Assembly: GCA_052400685.1 (NCBI GenBank)
Contig: JBQTGJ010000001.1
Strand: one strand, 5' to 3'
From: CAZHHH01 sp052400685
GTDB lineage: Bacteria; Bacteroidota; Bacteroidia; Bacteroidales; Marinilabiliaceae
Length of the DNA: 64,000 nt
Notes under the pieces: generated by a model
The model's database searches: none
The model's input: only the letters and a program-made list of their open reading frames with translations
Told to the model about the DNA's origin: nothing
Part shown: in pieces, positions 7,752-15,681 of the stretch
Layout: each line of letters starts with the position of its first letter
Numbering within the stretch: the stretch's first letter is position 1
Program-made: the position numbers and the translations under genes

Positions 7752-8438
7752 ATGACGCGAAGTGTTATTATTGTTGCTGGTGGTAAAGGCTTGAGAATGA
7801 ATAGCGCTATGCCAAAGCAGTTTATCTCTGTTGGTGATTGGCCTGTTTTAATGTGGACTGTTAAACGTTTTTGGGAATATGACCAACAAATGAAAATTGT
7901 GGTTGTTTTGCCCGATGATCAACAGCAGGTTTGGCTGTCGTTGTGTAAGACTTATTCTTTCTCTGTTGAACATGAGTTGGCAGTGGGTGGCTCTACGCGT
8001 TTTCACAGTGTTCTGAATGGCTTGCAAATGGTTGGCGATAGTAGTCTGATTGGGGTACATGACGGTGTGCGGCCTTTCGTGTCGGTGGCAACCATTGACC
8101 GGTGTTTTGAAGCGGCAGATTCTTTTGGGGCAGCTGTGCCTGTGTTGCCGTCCGTGGAGTCGATCAGGGAGTTGAAGGATGATGCAACCTCTGTGGCACG
8201 TAACCGTGCTGCCTTCTGTATGGTTCAGACACCTCAGGTGTTTAAGGCCGACTGGCTTTTTAAAGCCTATGAGCAACCGTGGAGGGCTTCATATACAGAT
8301 GATGCTTCGGTGGTTGAAGCGGCGGGTTATTCCATTTCGTTGACGGAAGGAAATCGTGAAAATATAAAAATTACTTCGCCTTTCGATCTGCTTGTTGCTG
8401 AAGCTATTTTGAACGCTTCAGCAACCCAACAATTATAA
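7752..8438 (+). CDS. ispD: 2-C-methyl-D-erythritol 4-phosphate cytidylyltransferase
   Basis: Third enzyme of the MEP isoprenoid pathway: CTP + MEP gives CDP-methylerythritol. The nucleotide-binding start VAGGKGLRMNSAMPKQFI is at residues 8-25. HDGVRPFVSVATIDRCF and the C-terminal TDDASVVEAAGYSISLTEGNRENIKIT are strongly conserved motifs. Length of 228 aa is typical. It reads in the same direction as the acyl-CoA ligase. Its last 35 bp overlap the 3' end of convergent znuB. Confidence 0.93.
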   Translation: MTRSVIIVAGGKGLRMNSAMPKQFISVGDWPVLMWTVKRFWEYDQQMKIVVVLPDDQQQVWLSLCKTYSFSVEHELAVGGSTRFHSVLNGLQMVGDSSLIGVHDGVRPFVSVATIDRCFEAADSFGAAVPVLPSVESIRELKDDATSVARNRAAFCMVQTPQVFKADWLFKAYEQPWRASYTDDASVVEAAGYSISLTEGNRENIKITSPFDLLVAEAILNASATQQL

Positions 8439-9234
8439 ATAGTGTTTTTATTAATAGAAACTGAAGGGTTAGAACAAAAATGATAGCTGCGCCAGAAGGA
8501 ATATTTATTTGGTAGGCAACAAAGAGTCCGGCCAGCGAGCCTGTAACTGCCCATAAAACCGACCATATGATGATTTTTTTGAAGTTGTTGGCAAACAGCA
8601 TCGCGGTGGTTTGTGGTATGGTAAACAGACTTAAAACGAGTATGATACCCATGGCCCTGATGCTTACTACAATGGCCAGAGAAACCAGTATCGACATGGC
8701 ATATCTGAAAAACACGACTTTTGTACCCATGATGCCTGCAAACTCGGGATCGAAGGCTGTCTGCACGATTGGCCGGTAAAAAAAACTGAAAAACAGACCT
8801 GTAATAGTGGCAAGAGCCAATAATACGATGAGATCTGTTGTTCCAACCGACAGAATACTACCAAATAAGAAGCTCATGAGATTGGGCGTGTAACCCGGTG
8901 TAAGAAATACAAATATGATCCCGATGGCCATCCCCAGAGACCATAATATCGCTATGACACTGTCTTCTCTTATTTTGCCATGTTTTGACAGCCATTCAAT
9001 GCCTGTGCCTGTAAGTACGGCAAATACAGCTGCTCCAAGGAACGGATTTAGTCCCAGATAATAGGCCAGTCCGATGCCGCCAAACGAGGCGTGGGTGATG
9101 CCGCCGCTGATAAAAACAATCTTTCGCGATACCACATAGGTTCCAATCATAGCCGCTATTAAACTCGTTAATAGAACTGCTATTACGGCATGACGAAAAA
9201 ACTCGAATTCAAAGAGGTTGATAAAATCATTCAT
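8404..9234 (-). CDS. znuB: Zinc ABC transporter permease
   Basis: Integral membrane permease of the ABC-3 metal family, 276 aa with about 8 predicted membrane segments. Diagnostic stretches are LFEFEFFRHAVIAVLLTSLIAAMIGTYVVSRKIVFISGGITHASFGGIGL and SIRAMGIILVLSLFTIPQTTAMLF. It pairs with the ATPase encoded immediately upstream (ATGA overlap of 4 bp) and the binding protein ZnuA. Zinc rather than manganese is inferred from the Fur-family regulator at the head of the operon and the His-rich binding protein. The 3' end overlaps convergent ispD by 35 bp. Confidence 0.88.
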   Translation of the reverse strand: MNDFINLFEFEFFRHAVIAVLLTSLIAAMIGTYVVSRKIVFISGGITHASFGGIGLAYYLGLNPFLGAAVFAVLTGTGIEWLSKHGKIREDSVIAILWSLGMAIGIIFVFLTPGYTPNLMSFLFGSILSVGTTDLIVLLALATITGLFFSFFYRPIVQTAFDPEFAGIMGTKVVFFRYAMSILVSLAIVVSIRAMGIILVLSLFTIPQTTAMLFANNFKKIIIWSVLWAVTGSLAGLFVAYQINIPSGAAIIFVLTLQFLLIKTLFIIVGLLKRSK

Positions 9235-9974
9235 TGTTCGTGTATTTTTAAAACGCGGTGTGGTACTTGTCCGTGCGTGATCAGTTCTATGGGACAGTTA
9301 TAACTTTTCATTTGTTCGGCGGTAATTTTGTTGCCAGGGTGGTAATGTAACCCACCGTTGACGCAAGCGATGGTTTTAACCATTGACGAGATGGTCCCTA
9401 TATCGTGACTAACAAGCAATATGGCCATGTGTTGGTTTAATTCGCTCAGACGACCGTAAAATTCGCCTTCGAAATTTTTATCTACATAGGTATTTGGCTC
9501 GTCTAAAATTAATAATTGGGGCTCATTAACCAGTGCTCTTGACAACATGACTCGTTGCAGCTGCCCTCCCGAAAGTTTTTCAATGGGGCGATGGGCCAGT
9601 TGCACAATGCCGTTTTCTTTCATCACTGTATTTACCTTTTCTTTTTGGCTGCTGCTTAAACGAGGCCACCATTTTGAACCGGTCTTTAATCCCGATTCAA
9701 TAACATCTCTTACATTGATGGGGAAAGCCCGGTCAATCATTGATATCTGTGGCAGATAGCCAATGGATATTGGCCCACTGGGGAAAATGATTTGCCCGGT
9801 GTATGGTTTTATAAGTCCCAGGATGGTTTTTACAAAAGTGGTTTTTCCGCCGCCATTGGGGCCTATTATGCCAATAAAATCTTCCCTTTTAACGTCGAGT
9901 GAAACATCCTTTAAAACTGGTCCCTCGTTATAGCCTACGGTAAGGTTTTTTATCTGAAGAATGGTTGTTCCCAT
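9231..9974 (-). CDS. znuC: Zinc ABC transporter ATP-binding protein
   Basis: ABC ATPase that powers metal import through ZnuB. Walker A GPNGGGKTT is at about residues 38-46. The Q-loop region is YLPQISMIDRAFP. The signature KLSGGQLQRVMLSRAL is at about 135, Walker B LLILDEPNTYVD follows, and the H-loop is LLVSHDIG. Length of 247 aa is normal. The gene lies 9 bp downstream of znuA and overlaps znuB, so the three transport genes are tightly coupled. Confidence 0.92.
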   Translation of the reverse strand: MGTTILQIKNLTVGYNEGPVLKDVSLDVKREDFIGIIGPNGGGKTTFVKTILGLIKPYTGQIIFPSGPISIGYLPQISMIDRAFPINVRDVIESGLKTGSKWWPRLSSSQKEKVNTVMKENGIVQLAHRPIEKLSGGQLQRVMLSRALVNEPQLLILDEPNTYVDKNFEGEFYGRLSELNQHMAILLVSHDIGTISSMVKTIACVNGGLHYHPGNKITAEQMKSYNCPIELITHGQVPHRVLKIHEQ

Positions 9975-9983
9975 TTTGCTGTT

Positions 9984-10877
9984 TTAGTTTTTGGACGTTG
10001 ACAGATGTCTTTCAAGTGAACCGGTTATGCGTTTCATCTCTTCCAGCCAGTTATAAGCCATTGGATTTATTTGCTCGATTTGGATATTGGCTTCGCGACC
10101 GATGAGTTGTGCGTTTCGTATATCATATTCTTCCTGAATGAAAATGACCGGTATATTGTCGTTTTTGGCCTTTTGAATGAGGTCTGCCAGAAATGCTGGT
10201 GATGGTTCTTTACCATCTTGTTCTATCGAAATTTGTGTCAGTCCATAATCGCGCGCCAAATAAGTAAGTGCCGGATGAAAGATGAGAAATTTCTTCTGTG
10301 GCAGCAGGCTGACAAGTGTGTCAGTTCTTTGACTGAGAATTTTCAGGCTGGCCATAAATTGCACGTAATTTTTTTCAATCGTGTCGGTCAGTAGTGGAAA
10401 GGTATGCAGCAGGGCTACTTTTAAACGAGGCATGAAAAGTGCAACGACTTTGGGTGACATCCAGATGTGTGGATCGATGCCATCGTTGTGTGAGTGGTCG
10501 TTATGCGTTTCGCTACTGTTGATAAGATTTAGGCTGTCGGATAAGTTGAGAATGACCATATCCGGACTTAGCTCAGTGAGTCGTTTTAACCAGGTTTGCT
10601 CATAGCCCAAATGTCCCATGCTTACATAGAGTCTCGATTGCGACATGTTTTGAAGCTGTTGCGCTGTAGGTGCGTATGTCGCATGGCCTGCACCCGGAGG
10701 AACCATTACATTTACTTTCACTGATCCGCCCGTGAGCTGGTCAATAAAAAATTTTTGGGGTAAAATACTAACGGAAATTACTTCTCTCGTTTTATCAGCC
10801 GATTTCATTTTACAACCATTGGTCATGAAAATCGTCGTTAATAGGATTACAATGCTAATAAGGTGATATCTGTTCAT
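9984..10877 (-). CDS. znuA: Zinc ABC transporter substrate-binding lipoprotein
   Basis: Cluster A-I metal-binding protein of 297 aa. The N-terminus has a hydrophobic signal ending in a lipobox-like MTNGC, so it is probably lipid-anchored. The mature part carries the expected metal ligands: GAGHATYAPTAQQL; a His-rich loop HNDHSHNDGIDPHIWMSP at about 125-145; FHPALTYLARDYGL; and the C-terminal EEYDIRNAQLIGREANIQIEQINP. The loop is short but typical for ZnuA. It starts 2 bp after the stop of the Fur-family regulator gene. Confidence 0.9.
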   Translation of the reverse strand: MNRYHLISIVILLTTIFMTNGCKMKSADKTREVISVSILPQKFFIDQLTGGSVKVNVMVPPGAGHATYAPTAQQLQNMSQSRLYVSMGHLGYEQTWLKRLTELSPDMVILNLSDSLNLINSSETHNDHSHNDGIDPHIWMSPKVVALFMPRLKVALLHTFPLLTDTIEKNYVQFMASLKILSQRTDTLVSLLPQKKFLIFHPALTYLARDYGLTQISIEQDGKEPSPAFLADLIQKAKNDNIPVIFIQEEYDIRNAQLIGREANIQIEQINPMAYNWLEEMKRITGSLERHLSTSKN

Positions 10878-10879
10878 GG

Positions 10880-11344
10880 TTAATGATTTTTAGAATCGGT
10901 TGATTGGGGTTTACTATATATTTTTTTGTTGCACTCAGGGCATATTCCTTCAATGACGACCTGGCTGGATTGCATGGAATAACCCCCGGGTAGCATATCT
11001 TCCTGTATTTTGATCTGTGGCATACAAACCAGGCGGTCGCACTGACAACAATGAAAATGTGGATGATCATTTTTTTTATGTTCCCCCGCTAATTTGTATT
11101 TAACGGTGTGGACGTCAATTGTTATTTGATGAATAATGCCCTTGTTGAGTAGCGTCTTGATAGTACGGTATAGTGTTACACGATCTATATTTTCGCAATT
11201 TTGTACCAGTACCTCTTCAATTTCCTTCTGTGTTAAGGCTTTGGCAGGTTCCAGTAGTGCTGCCACAACCTGACGTCTAATGTCTGTGATATTTAGCTTT
11301 TTGCTTCTTAGAAGCTCGTCCGCGAAATTATAATTTGCAACCAT
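10880..11344 (-). CDS. zur: Fur-family regulator, probable zinc uptake repressor
   Basis: 154-aa Fur-superfamily protein: an N-terminal winged helix (LNITDIRRQVVAALLEPAKALTQKEIEEVL... DRVTLYRTIKTLLNKGIIHQI) and a C-terminal dimerisation domain. Metal ligands are visible as HPHFHCCQCDRLVC and CPEC, the usual structural Zn(Cys)4 pairs. Being first in an operon with znuACB makes a Zur role the best inference. Fur or PerR specificity is less likely. A perfect palindrome with 8-bp arms overlaps its start codon and promoter, suggesting autoregulation. The start ATG at 11344 is supported by the conserved N-terminus. Confidence 0.85.
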   Translation of the reverse strand: MVANYNFADELLRSKKLNITDIRRQVVAALLEPAKALTQKEIEEVLVQNCENIDRVTLYRTIKTLLNKGIIHQITIDVHTVKYKLAGEHKKNDHPHFHCCQCDRLVCMPQIKIQEDMLPGGYSMQSSQVVIEGICPECNKKIYSKPQSTDSKNH

Positions 11345-11352
11345 GTTGCAAA
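11334..11352. promoter_or_regulatory. Candidate Zur operator over the zur start codon
   Basis: TTTGCAACCATGTTGCAAA is a perfect inverted repeat with 8-bp arms around a 3-bp spacer. The spacer is the zur ATG read on the minus strand. Its right arm overlaps the putative -7 element at 11349-11356. The position is ideal for metal-dependent autorepression of zur-znuACB. Assignment to Zur is inferred. Confidence 0.6.
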
Positions 11353-11380
11353 AATACTCTTTTTTTTCGGGGCTGGCAAT
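11349..11380 (-). promoter_or_regulatory. Putative promoter of zur-znuACB, nearly leaderless
   Basis: On the minus strand, TATTTTTG (11356-11349) matches the TAnnTTTG -7 consensus. ATTG (11380-11377) stands 20 bp upstream as a -33 element. The expected transcription start falls within a few bases of the ATG at 11344, so the mRNA may be leaderless. Confidence 0.5.
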
Positions 11381-11518
11381 CTTTAGCTTTGATTTTGTGT
11401 GCTTAATCTTTTTTTGTTTTCATGATTTTATAGCCATTATTTGGTGTGAAAATAGGCTTGGAAATTGTTTTGCGGAATATAAAGTTGATGAATTGATAAG
11501 CTTTTGTCTGGCAATTTG

Positions 11519-11549
11519 TTTGTTAGCCAAATAATTTTCTCTAATTTTG
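11519..11549 (+). promoter_or_regulatory. Promoter of rplU-rpmA
   Basis: TTTG at 11519-11522, a 19-bp spacer and TAATTTTG at 11542-11549 match the Bacteroidota primary sigma consensus exactly. The start site should fall near 11555, giving a leader of about 80 nt before rplU. Confidence 0.75.
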
Positions 11550-11634
11550 CAGTCCGAAACAATTTCGCGGGGTTAGAAGAGATAAATGAGAGTAGTTTAT
11601 CCACCTCCGGAAAATAACAGTAAATTTTAACTAG

Positions 11635-11949
11635 ATGTACGCAATTGTAACTATTGCAGGTCAGCAGTTTAAGGTTGAAAAAGACCGTAAAGTGTTTGTA
11701 CACCGATTGAATGCAGAAGAAGGTGCTTCTGTTGAGTTTGATGAGGTTTTGTTGGTTGAAGATGAGAGTGGAATCAAAGTGGGAGCGCCTGTTTTGGCAG
11801 GTGCAAAAGTAACCGCTAAAGTATTGTCTCATTTGAAAGGTGACAAAGTTCTCGTTTTCAAAAAGAAAAGACGTAAAGGCTATCAAAAGATGAATGGTCA
11901 TCGTCAGTTTTTGAGTCAAATTCAAATTGAAAACATTCAGATTGGTTAA
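11635..11949 (+). CDS. rplU: 50S ribosomal protein L21
   Basis: Large-subunit protein of 104 aa that contacts 23S rRNA together with L20. MYAIVTIAGQQFKVEKDRKVFVHRLNAEEGASVEFDEVLLVED and the C-terminal KVLVFKKKRRKGYQKMNGHRQFLSQIQIENI are textbook L21. Length matches the family. It has a consensus promoter, and rpmA follows 19 bp downstream, the universal L21-L27 pairing. Confidence 0.98.
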   Translation: MYAIVTIAGQQFKVEKDRKVFVHRLNAEEGASVEFDEVLLVEDESGIKVGAPVLAGAKVTAKVLSHLKGDKVLVFKKKRRKGYQKMNGHRQFLSQIQIENIQIG

Positions 11950-11968
11950 TTAAAAAAATTATCGTGAT

Positions 11969-12232
11969 ATGGCACACAAGAAAGGAGTAGGTAGTTCCAA
12001 GAACGGTCGTGAATCGGAAAGTAAACGACTGGGCGTAAAAATCTTTGGCGGACAGTTTGCTAAAGCTGGAAATATCATCGTACGTCAACGCGGTACTCAA
12101 CACCATCCCGGCGACAATGTAGGTATCGGTAAAGATCATACTTTGTTTGCTTTGATTGATGGAAATGTTGTTTTCCGTAAGAAAAAAGACAATCGTTCTT
12201 TTGTCTCGATTGAGTCTGTTGCTGCCGAATAA
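11969..12232 (+). CDS. rpmA: 50S ribosomal protein L27
   Basis: 87-aa L27, whose N-terminus reaches the peptidyl-transferase centre. MAHKKGVGSSKNGRESESKRLGVKIFGGQ and RGTQHHPGDNVGIGKDHTLFAL are diagnostic. The N-terminus starts directly at MAHKKG, so there is no cleavable Firmicutes-type leader. It is co-transcribed with rplU and ended by a hairpin just downstream. Confidence 0.98.
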   Translation: MAHKKGVGSSKNGRESESKRLGVKIFGGQFAKAGNIIVRQRGTQHHPGDNVGIGKDHTLFALIDGNVVFRKKKDNRSFVSIESVAAE

Positions 12233-12257
12233 GTAACAGCAGAAAACACTTAAAATG

Positions 12258-12301
12258 TCTCCTGTTTTTGTTACTTTCGTAACAGATTCAGGAGATTTTT
12301 T
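12258..12301 (+). terminator. Terminator of rplU-rpmA
   Basis: TCTCCTG / CAGGAGA stem enclosing an inner GTTAC-GTAAC stem, followed by seven T residues. It ends 28 bp before the serS start and separates the ribosomal pair from serS. Confidence 0.8.
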
Positions 12302-12328
12302 TATCTATTGATTTTTAACCATTTTGTT

Positions 12329-13600
12329 ATGCTAACACTGCGACAAATTCAGGATAATAAAGAAGGGGTTATCGAGCGTCTTAAAATAAAAGGTTTTGAT
12401 GCCACTGACCTTGTAGAACAGATTATTGCGTTGGATAATAAGCGCAAAAATACCCAGTCGGAGTCCGACGGACTTCAGGCTGAAATGAATGCTTTATCGA
12501 AGTCTATTGGTCAGATGTATAAAGATGGCAAGGCTGAGGAGGCCATCGCTGCCAAAGCTAAAACTGCCAGCTTGAAGGAGCAGATTAAAGAGTTGACTTC
12601 AACGTTGGAAACGACCGAACAAGAATTACAGAATTTGGTGGTTTTGTTGCCTAACCTGCCCCACGAATCTGTGCCTGTAGGAAAAGGAGCCGAAGATAAT
12701 GTGGTTGTACGCGAAGGAGGGGTTATTCCGCCGTTGAAAGATGCGCTTCCCCATTGGGAGTTGGCAAAAAAATATAACCTGATTGATTTTGAATTAGGCG
12801 TGAAATTAACTGGTGCCGGCTTTCCGGTTTACCGAGGAAAAGGGGCTAAGTTGCAACGTGCTTTGATTCAGTTTTTTCTGGAAGAGGCTACAAAAGCAGG
12901 TTTCGAAGAGATCATGCCGCCTTTGATGGTCAATGAAGACTCGGGGTTTGGCACCGGTCAGTTACCCGACAAAGAAGGGCAGATGTATCATGTTGGTGTG
13001 GATAATCTGTATCTTATTCCTACTGCCGAAGTGCCGGTAACCAACATATATCGTGATGTTATTTTGAATGCCTCTCAGTTGCCAATCAAGAATTGTGCTT
13101 ATTCAGCTTGTTTTCGTCGTGAAGCAGGATCGTACGGTAAAGATGTGCGCGGTTTAAACCGTTTACACCAATTTGATAAGGTTGAAATTGTGCAGGTGGC
13201 ACATCCTGCTAAGTCGTATGAAGTGTTGGAAGAGATGGTAGCGCATGTGCAGTCGCTGGTGGAAAAGCTGCAATTGCCCTGGCGTATTCTGCGTTTGTGT
13301 GGAGGCGATTTGAGTTTTACTTCTGCTTTGACGTTCGATTTTGAAGTCTTTTCGGCTGCACAAAAACGTTGGTTGGAAGTGAGTTCTGTGAGTAATTTTG
13401 AAAGCTTCCAGGCCAATCGTTTGAAACTGAGGTTTAAAGAGGATGGGGAGAAGAAAACCCGGTTGGCGCATACCTTAAACGGCAGTGCTTTGGCACTTCC
13501 CCGTATTGTGGCCGCATTGCTCGAAAACAATCAGTTTGAGGGAGGCATCAGAATTCCAAAAGTTTTAATCCCGTTTTGCGGGTTCGAGGTCATTGATTAA
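12329..13600 (+). CDS. serS: Seryl-tRNA synthetase
   Basis: Class II synthetase charging tRNA-Ser, 423 aa. The N-terminal coiled-coil arm covers about residues 25-100 (NKRKNTQSESDGLQAEMNALSKSIGQM). The catalytic core has motif 2 FRREAGSYGKDVRGLNRLHQFDKVEIV and motif 3 LNGSALALPRIVAALLENNQ. The frame is open 7 codons upstream (12308), but the usual start MLTLRQIQDNKEGVIERL at 12329 fits the family. A DUF4286-type gene and ruvC follow closely. Confidence 0.96.
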   Translation: MLTLRQIQDNKEGVIERLKIKGFDATDLVEQIIALDNKRKNTQSESDGLQAEMNALSKSIGQMYKDGKAEEAIAAKAKTASLKEQIKELTSTLETTEQELQNLVVLLPNLPHESVPVGKGAEDNVVVREGGVIPPLKDALPHWELAKKYNLIDFELGVKLTGAGFPVYRGKGAKLQRALIQFFLEEATKAGFEEIMPPLMVNEDSGFGTGQLPDKEGQMYHVGVDNLYLIPTAEVPVTNIYRDVILNASQLPIKNCAYSACFRREAGSYGKDVRGLNRLHQFDKVEIVQVAHPAKSYEVLEEMVAHVQSLVEKLQLPWRILRLCGGDLSFTSALTFDFEVFSAAQKRWLEVSSVSNFESFQANRLKLRFKEDGEKKTRLAHTLNGSALALPRIVAALLENNQFEGGIRIPKVLIPFCGFEVID

Positions 13601-13609
13601 TTTATTGGC

Positions 13610-13921
13610 ATGGCATATTTTATTTTTAATACGTCCTTTTATGTGAATGAGCAGCGGCTGGAAGAGTGGCGTTTGTGGTTAAAGGAGGATTTGGAGCCCT
13701 TGGCACACAATACTGGGACTGACATCAATAAAATTGGACTTTTTGAAGTTTTATCGGAAACACCGGGCGACAACCTGGTGTTTTCATTTCAATGGAGATG
13801 TGGTTCAATGCGTGATGTTGAACGGCTGGATGCTTCGTTAGCGCCGGTTTTACAAAAAGTACCCGTTTTATTTGGCGACGAAATCACTCATTTTAGTTCT
13901 ATTATGCAACACGTATTATGA
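13610..13921 (+). CDS. DUF4286-type small conserved protein
   Basis: 103-aa protein recognised as the Bacteroidota DUF4286-type family by its pattern MAYFIFNTSFYVNEQRLEEWRLWLKEDLEP and its length. It looks like a small ferredoxin-like alpha/beta protein, with no signal peptide, membrane segment or catalytic motif. It sits 9 bp after serS and overlaps ruvC by 4 bp (ATGA), so it is translated within a serS-ruvC unit. No function can be read from the sequence. Confidence 0.7.
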   Translation: MAYFIFNTSFYVNEQRLEEWRLWLKEDLEPLAHNTGTDINKIGLFEVLSETPGDNLVFSFQWRCGSMRDVERLDASLAPVLQKVPVLFGDEITHFSSIMQHVL

Positions 13922-14484
13922 CTGTAAAAGCGCCTGGAGAGCGGATTATTCTGGGTATTGATCCAGGAACCACAATCATGGGGTATGGTGTGCTACTGGT
14001 TCGTGGTAATATGCCATCGATGGTGGCAATGGGTGTTTTGGAGCTAAAGAAATACTCCGATCATTATTTGAAATTAAAGAAAATATTTGAGCGGGTGGTT
14101 CAGTTAATTGACACTTATCACCCTGACGAAATGGCCATAGAGGCGCCGTTTTTTGGTAAGAATGTGCAGTCGATGCTAAAGCTGGGACGTGCACAGGGAG
14201 TGGCAATGGCAGCGGCTTTGTCGCGTTCGCTCCCCATTTTTGAATATGCACCATTGCGTATAAAACAGGCTATTACCGGACGGGGTAGCGCATCCAAAGA
14301 ACAGGTTGCCTTGTTTTTGAAACAGTATCTGAAGTTACAGGAGGACCCTAAATATCTGGATGCCACCGATGGACTTGCTGCAGCTGTTTGTCATTATTTT
14401 CAGGCCCGCACACCTGTGGGCGGTGGTACTGTTAAAAGCTGGAAGGAATTTATAAATAAACATCCTTCACGGGTGAAGAAATAG
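13918..14484 (+). CDS. ruvC: Crossover junction endodeoxyribonuclease RuvC
   Basis: Holliday-junction resolvase, 188 aa. The acidic catalytic residues are visible: Asp in ILGIDPGTTIMGYG (about residue 15), Glu in MAIEAPFFGKNVQS (about 79), and the late DATDGLAAAVCHYF pair (about 152-155). ITGRGSASKEQVALFL is the conserved DNA-binding loop. It should act with RuvA and RuvB, which are not in this window. It overlaps the upstream small gene by 4 bp. Confidence 0.95.
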   Translation: MTVKAPGERIILGIDPGTTIMGYGVLLVRGNMPSMVAMGVLELKKYSDHYLKLKKIFERVVQLIDTYHPDEMAIEAPFFGKNVQSMLKLGRAQGVAMAAALSRSLPIFEYAPLRIKQAITGRGSASKEQVALFLKQYLKLQEDPKYLDATDGLAAAVCHYFQARTPVGGGTVKSWKEFINKHPSRVKK

Positions 14485-14510
14485 CGGAGCTCCGGTTAGA
14501 AGATCGCTTT

Positions 14511-14915
14511 TTACTGTTTTTGTTTTAATTCAGTTCTTATCTTTTCTGCAATAGCAGCCATTTCTTCCCCACTCAGTTTTAGTTTGGGGTTTGAAAAATT
14601 GATGTCGGCTTCGGTTTGTAATGGGACCAAATGCATGTGTGCATGTGGTACTTCCAGGCCAAGAACAGCAACTCCAATTCGTTGACATGGCATGCTTTTT
14701 TGGATGGCACCGGCCACCTTTTTTGCGAATACAATAATGCCTTTAAGGGTGTTGTCGTCCAAATCGAAAAGATAATCCACCTCTTTTTTGGGAATTACCA
14801 GTGTGTGTCCCTTGGCAAGAGGATTTATGTCCAGAAAAGCGAAATAGTTATCGTCCTCAGCAATTTTGTAACAAGGTATTTCGCCATTAATAATTTTGGT
14901 AAATATGGAAGCCAT
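14511..14915 (-). CDS. HIT family nucleotide-binding protein
   Basis: 134-aa histidine-triad protein, typically a cytoplasmic purine-nucleotide phosphoramidase or hydrolase. MASIFTKIINGEIPCYKIAEDDNYFAFLDINPLAKGHTLVIPKKEVD is the canonical N-terminus. The triad appears as VPHAHMHLVPL near residue 95. The stop codon faces the ruvC stop, so the two transcripts converge. The exact substrate is not predictable. Confidence 0.93.
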   Translation of the reverse strand: MASIFTKIINGEIPCYKIAEDDNYFAFLDINPLAKGHTLVIPKKEVDYLFDLDDNTLKGIIVFAKKVAGAIQKSMPCQRIGVAVLGLEVPHAHMHLVPLQTEADINFSNPKLKLSGEEMAAIAEKIRTELKQKQ

Positions 14916-14983
14916 AGTATTTGAAGTTTGTTGAACAAAGATAACGACTTTTGTTGTTTACAACAAAGTTCATGAGGCGATTA

Positions 14984-15029
14984 AAAAAGGCAGAAGGCAG
15001 AAGTTGAAACTCCTGCCTTCTGCCTTTTT
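14984..15029 (-). terminator. Strong hairpin terminator after greA
   Basis: A perfect 17-bp stem (AAAAAGGCAGAAGGCAG / CTGCCTTCTGCCTTTTT) with a 12-nt loop. It is symmetric enough to work on both strands, but only greA (minus) runs into it. Confidence 0.85.
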
Positions 15030-15069
15030 GCTGACTTATCAGCACAAAAGACTATGTGAAACAGCTATC

Positions 15070-15543
15070 TTATAATGATATTTCCAGTACTTCAAAGGTT
15101 ATTAATCCGGAAGGGACCTGAATATCTACTTTGTCACCGACTTTTTTGCCCAGTAAACCTTTGGCAATGGGAGTCGTGATGGCTATTTTACCCGATTTAA
15201 GGTCGGCTTCACTTTCCGACACCAACTGATAAGTCATGACTGCCTTGTTCTTCATGTTTTTCAGTTTAACTTTGTTCAGAATCTGAACCTTAGAGGTGTC
15301 TAATTTGGATTCGTCAATAACCCGGCTATTCATAATAGCTTCTTTTAGTTTTGCGATTTTCATTTCCAAAAGACCTTGCGCCTCTTTGGCCGCATCGTAT
15401 TCCGCGTTTTCAGATAAATCTCCTTTATCCCGGGCTTCCGCAATTTGTGCCGATATCTTTGGCCGTTCAATGGATTCCAGTTTGTTTAATTCTTCACGTA
15501 ATCGTTTCAGGCCTTCTTCAGTAACATAACTAACACTTGACAT
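15070..15543 (-). CDS. greA: Transcription elongation factor GreA
   Basis: 157-aa secondary-channel factor that rescues backtracked RNA polymerase. The N-terminal coiled coil (VTEEGLKRLREELNKLESIERPKISAQIAEARDKGDLSENAEYDAAKEAQ) carries the acidic tip DLSENAEYDAAKE. The C-terminal FKBP-like domain includes ITTPIAKGLLGKKVGDKVDIQVPSG. A GGAGGAAT motif 5 bp before the ATG is one of the few Shine-Dalgarno-like signals in the window. It is monocistronic with its own terminator. Confidence 0.96.
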   Translation of the reverse strand: MSSVSYVTEEGLKRLREELNKLESIERPKISAQIAEARDKGDLSENAEYDAAKEAQGLLEMKIAKLKEAIMNSRVIDESKLDTSKVQILNKVKLKNMKNKAVMTYQLVSESEADLKSGKIAITTPIAKGLLGKKVGDKVDIQVPSGLITFEVLEISL

Positions 15544-15681
15544 GTTTTATTCCTCCTGATGTTTAAATATGGTTAAAATATAAAAGAATCCCGGACACTT
15601 CCGAGACCCTTTGGTTACTAAAGTAACTTTTGTTAAAATGTTTGATTTGATTGTTTGGCTTAGCTCTTGTGAAGAGACATT

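Noticed and set aside
11437..11925. A 162-codon minus-strand ORF covering rplU
   Set aside because: It is antisense to a certain ribosomal protein gene and its promoter, with a composition typical of a shadow frame.
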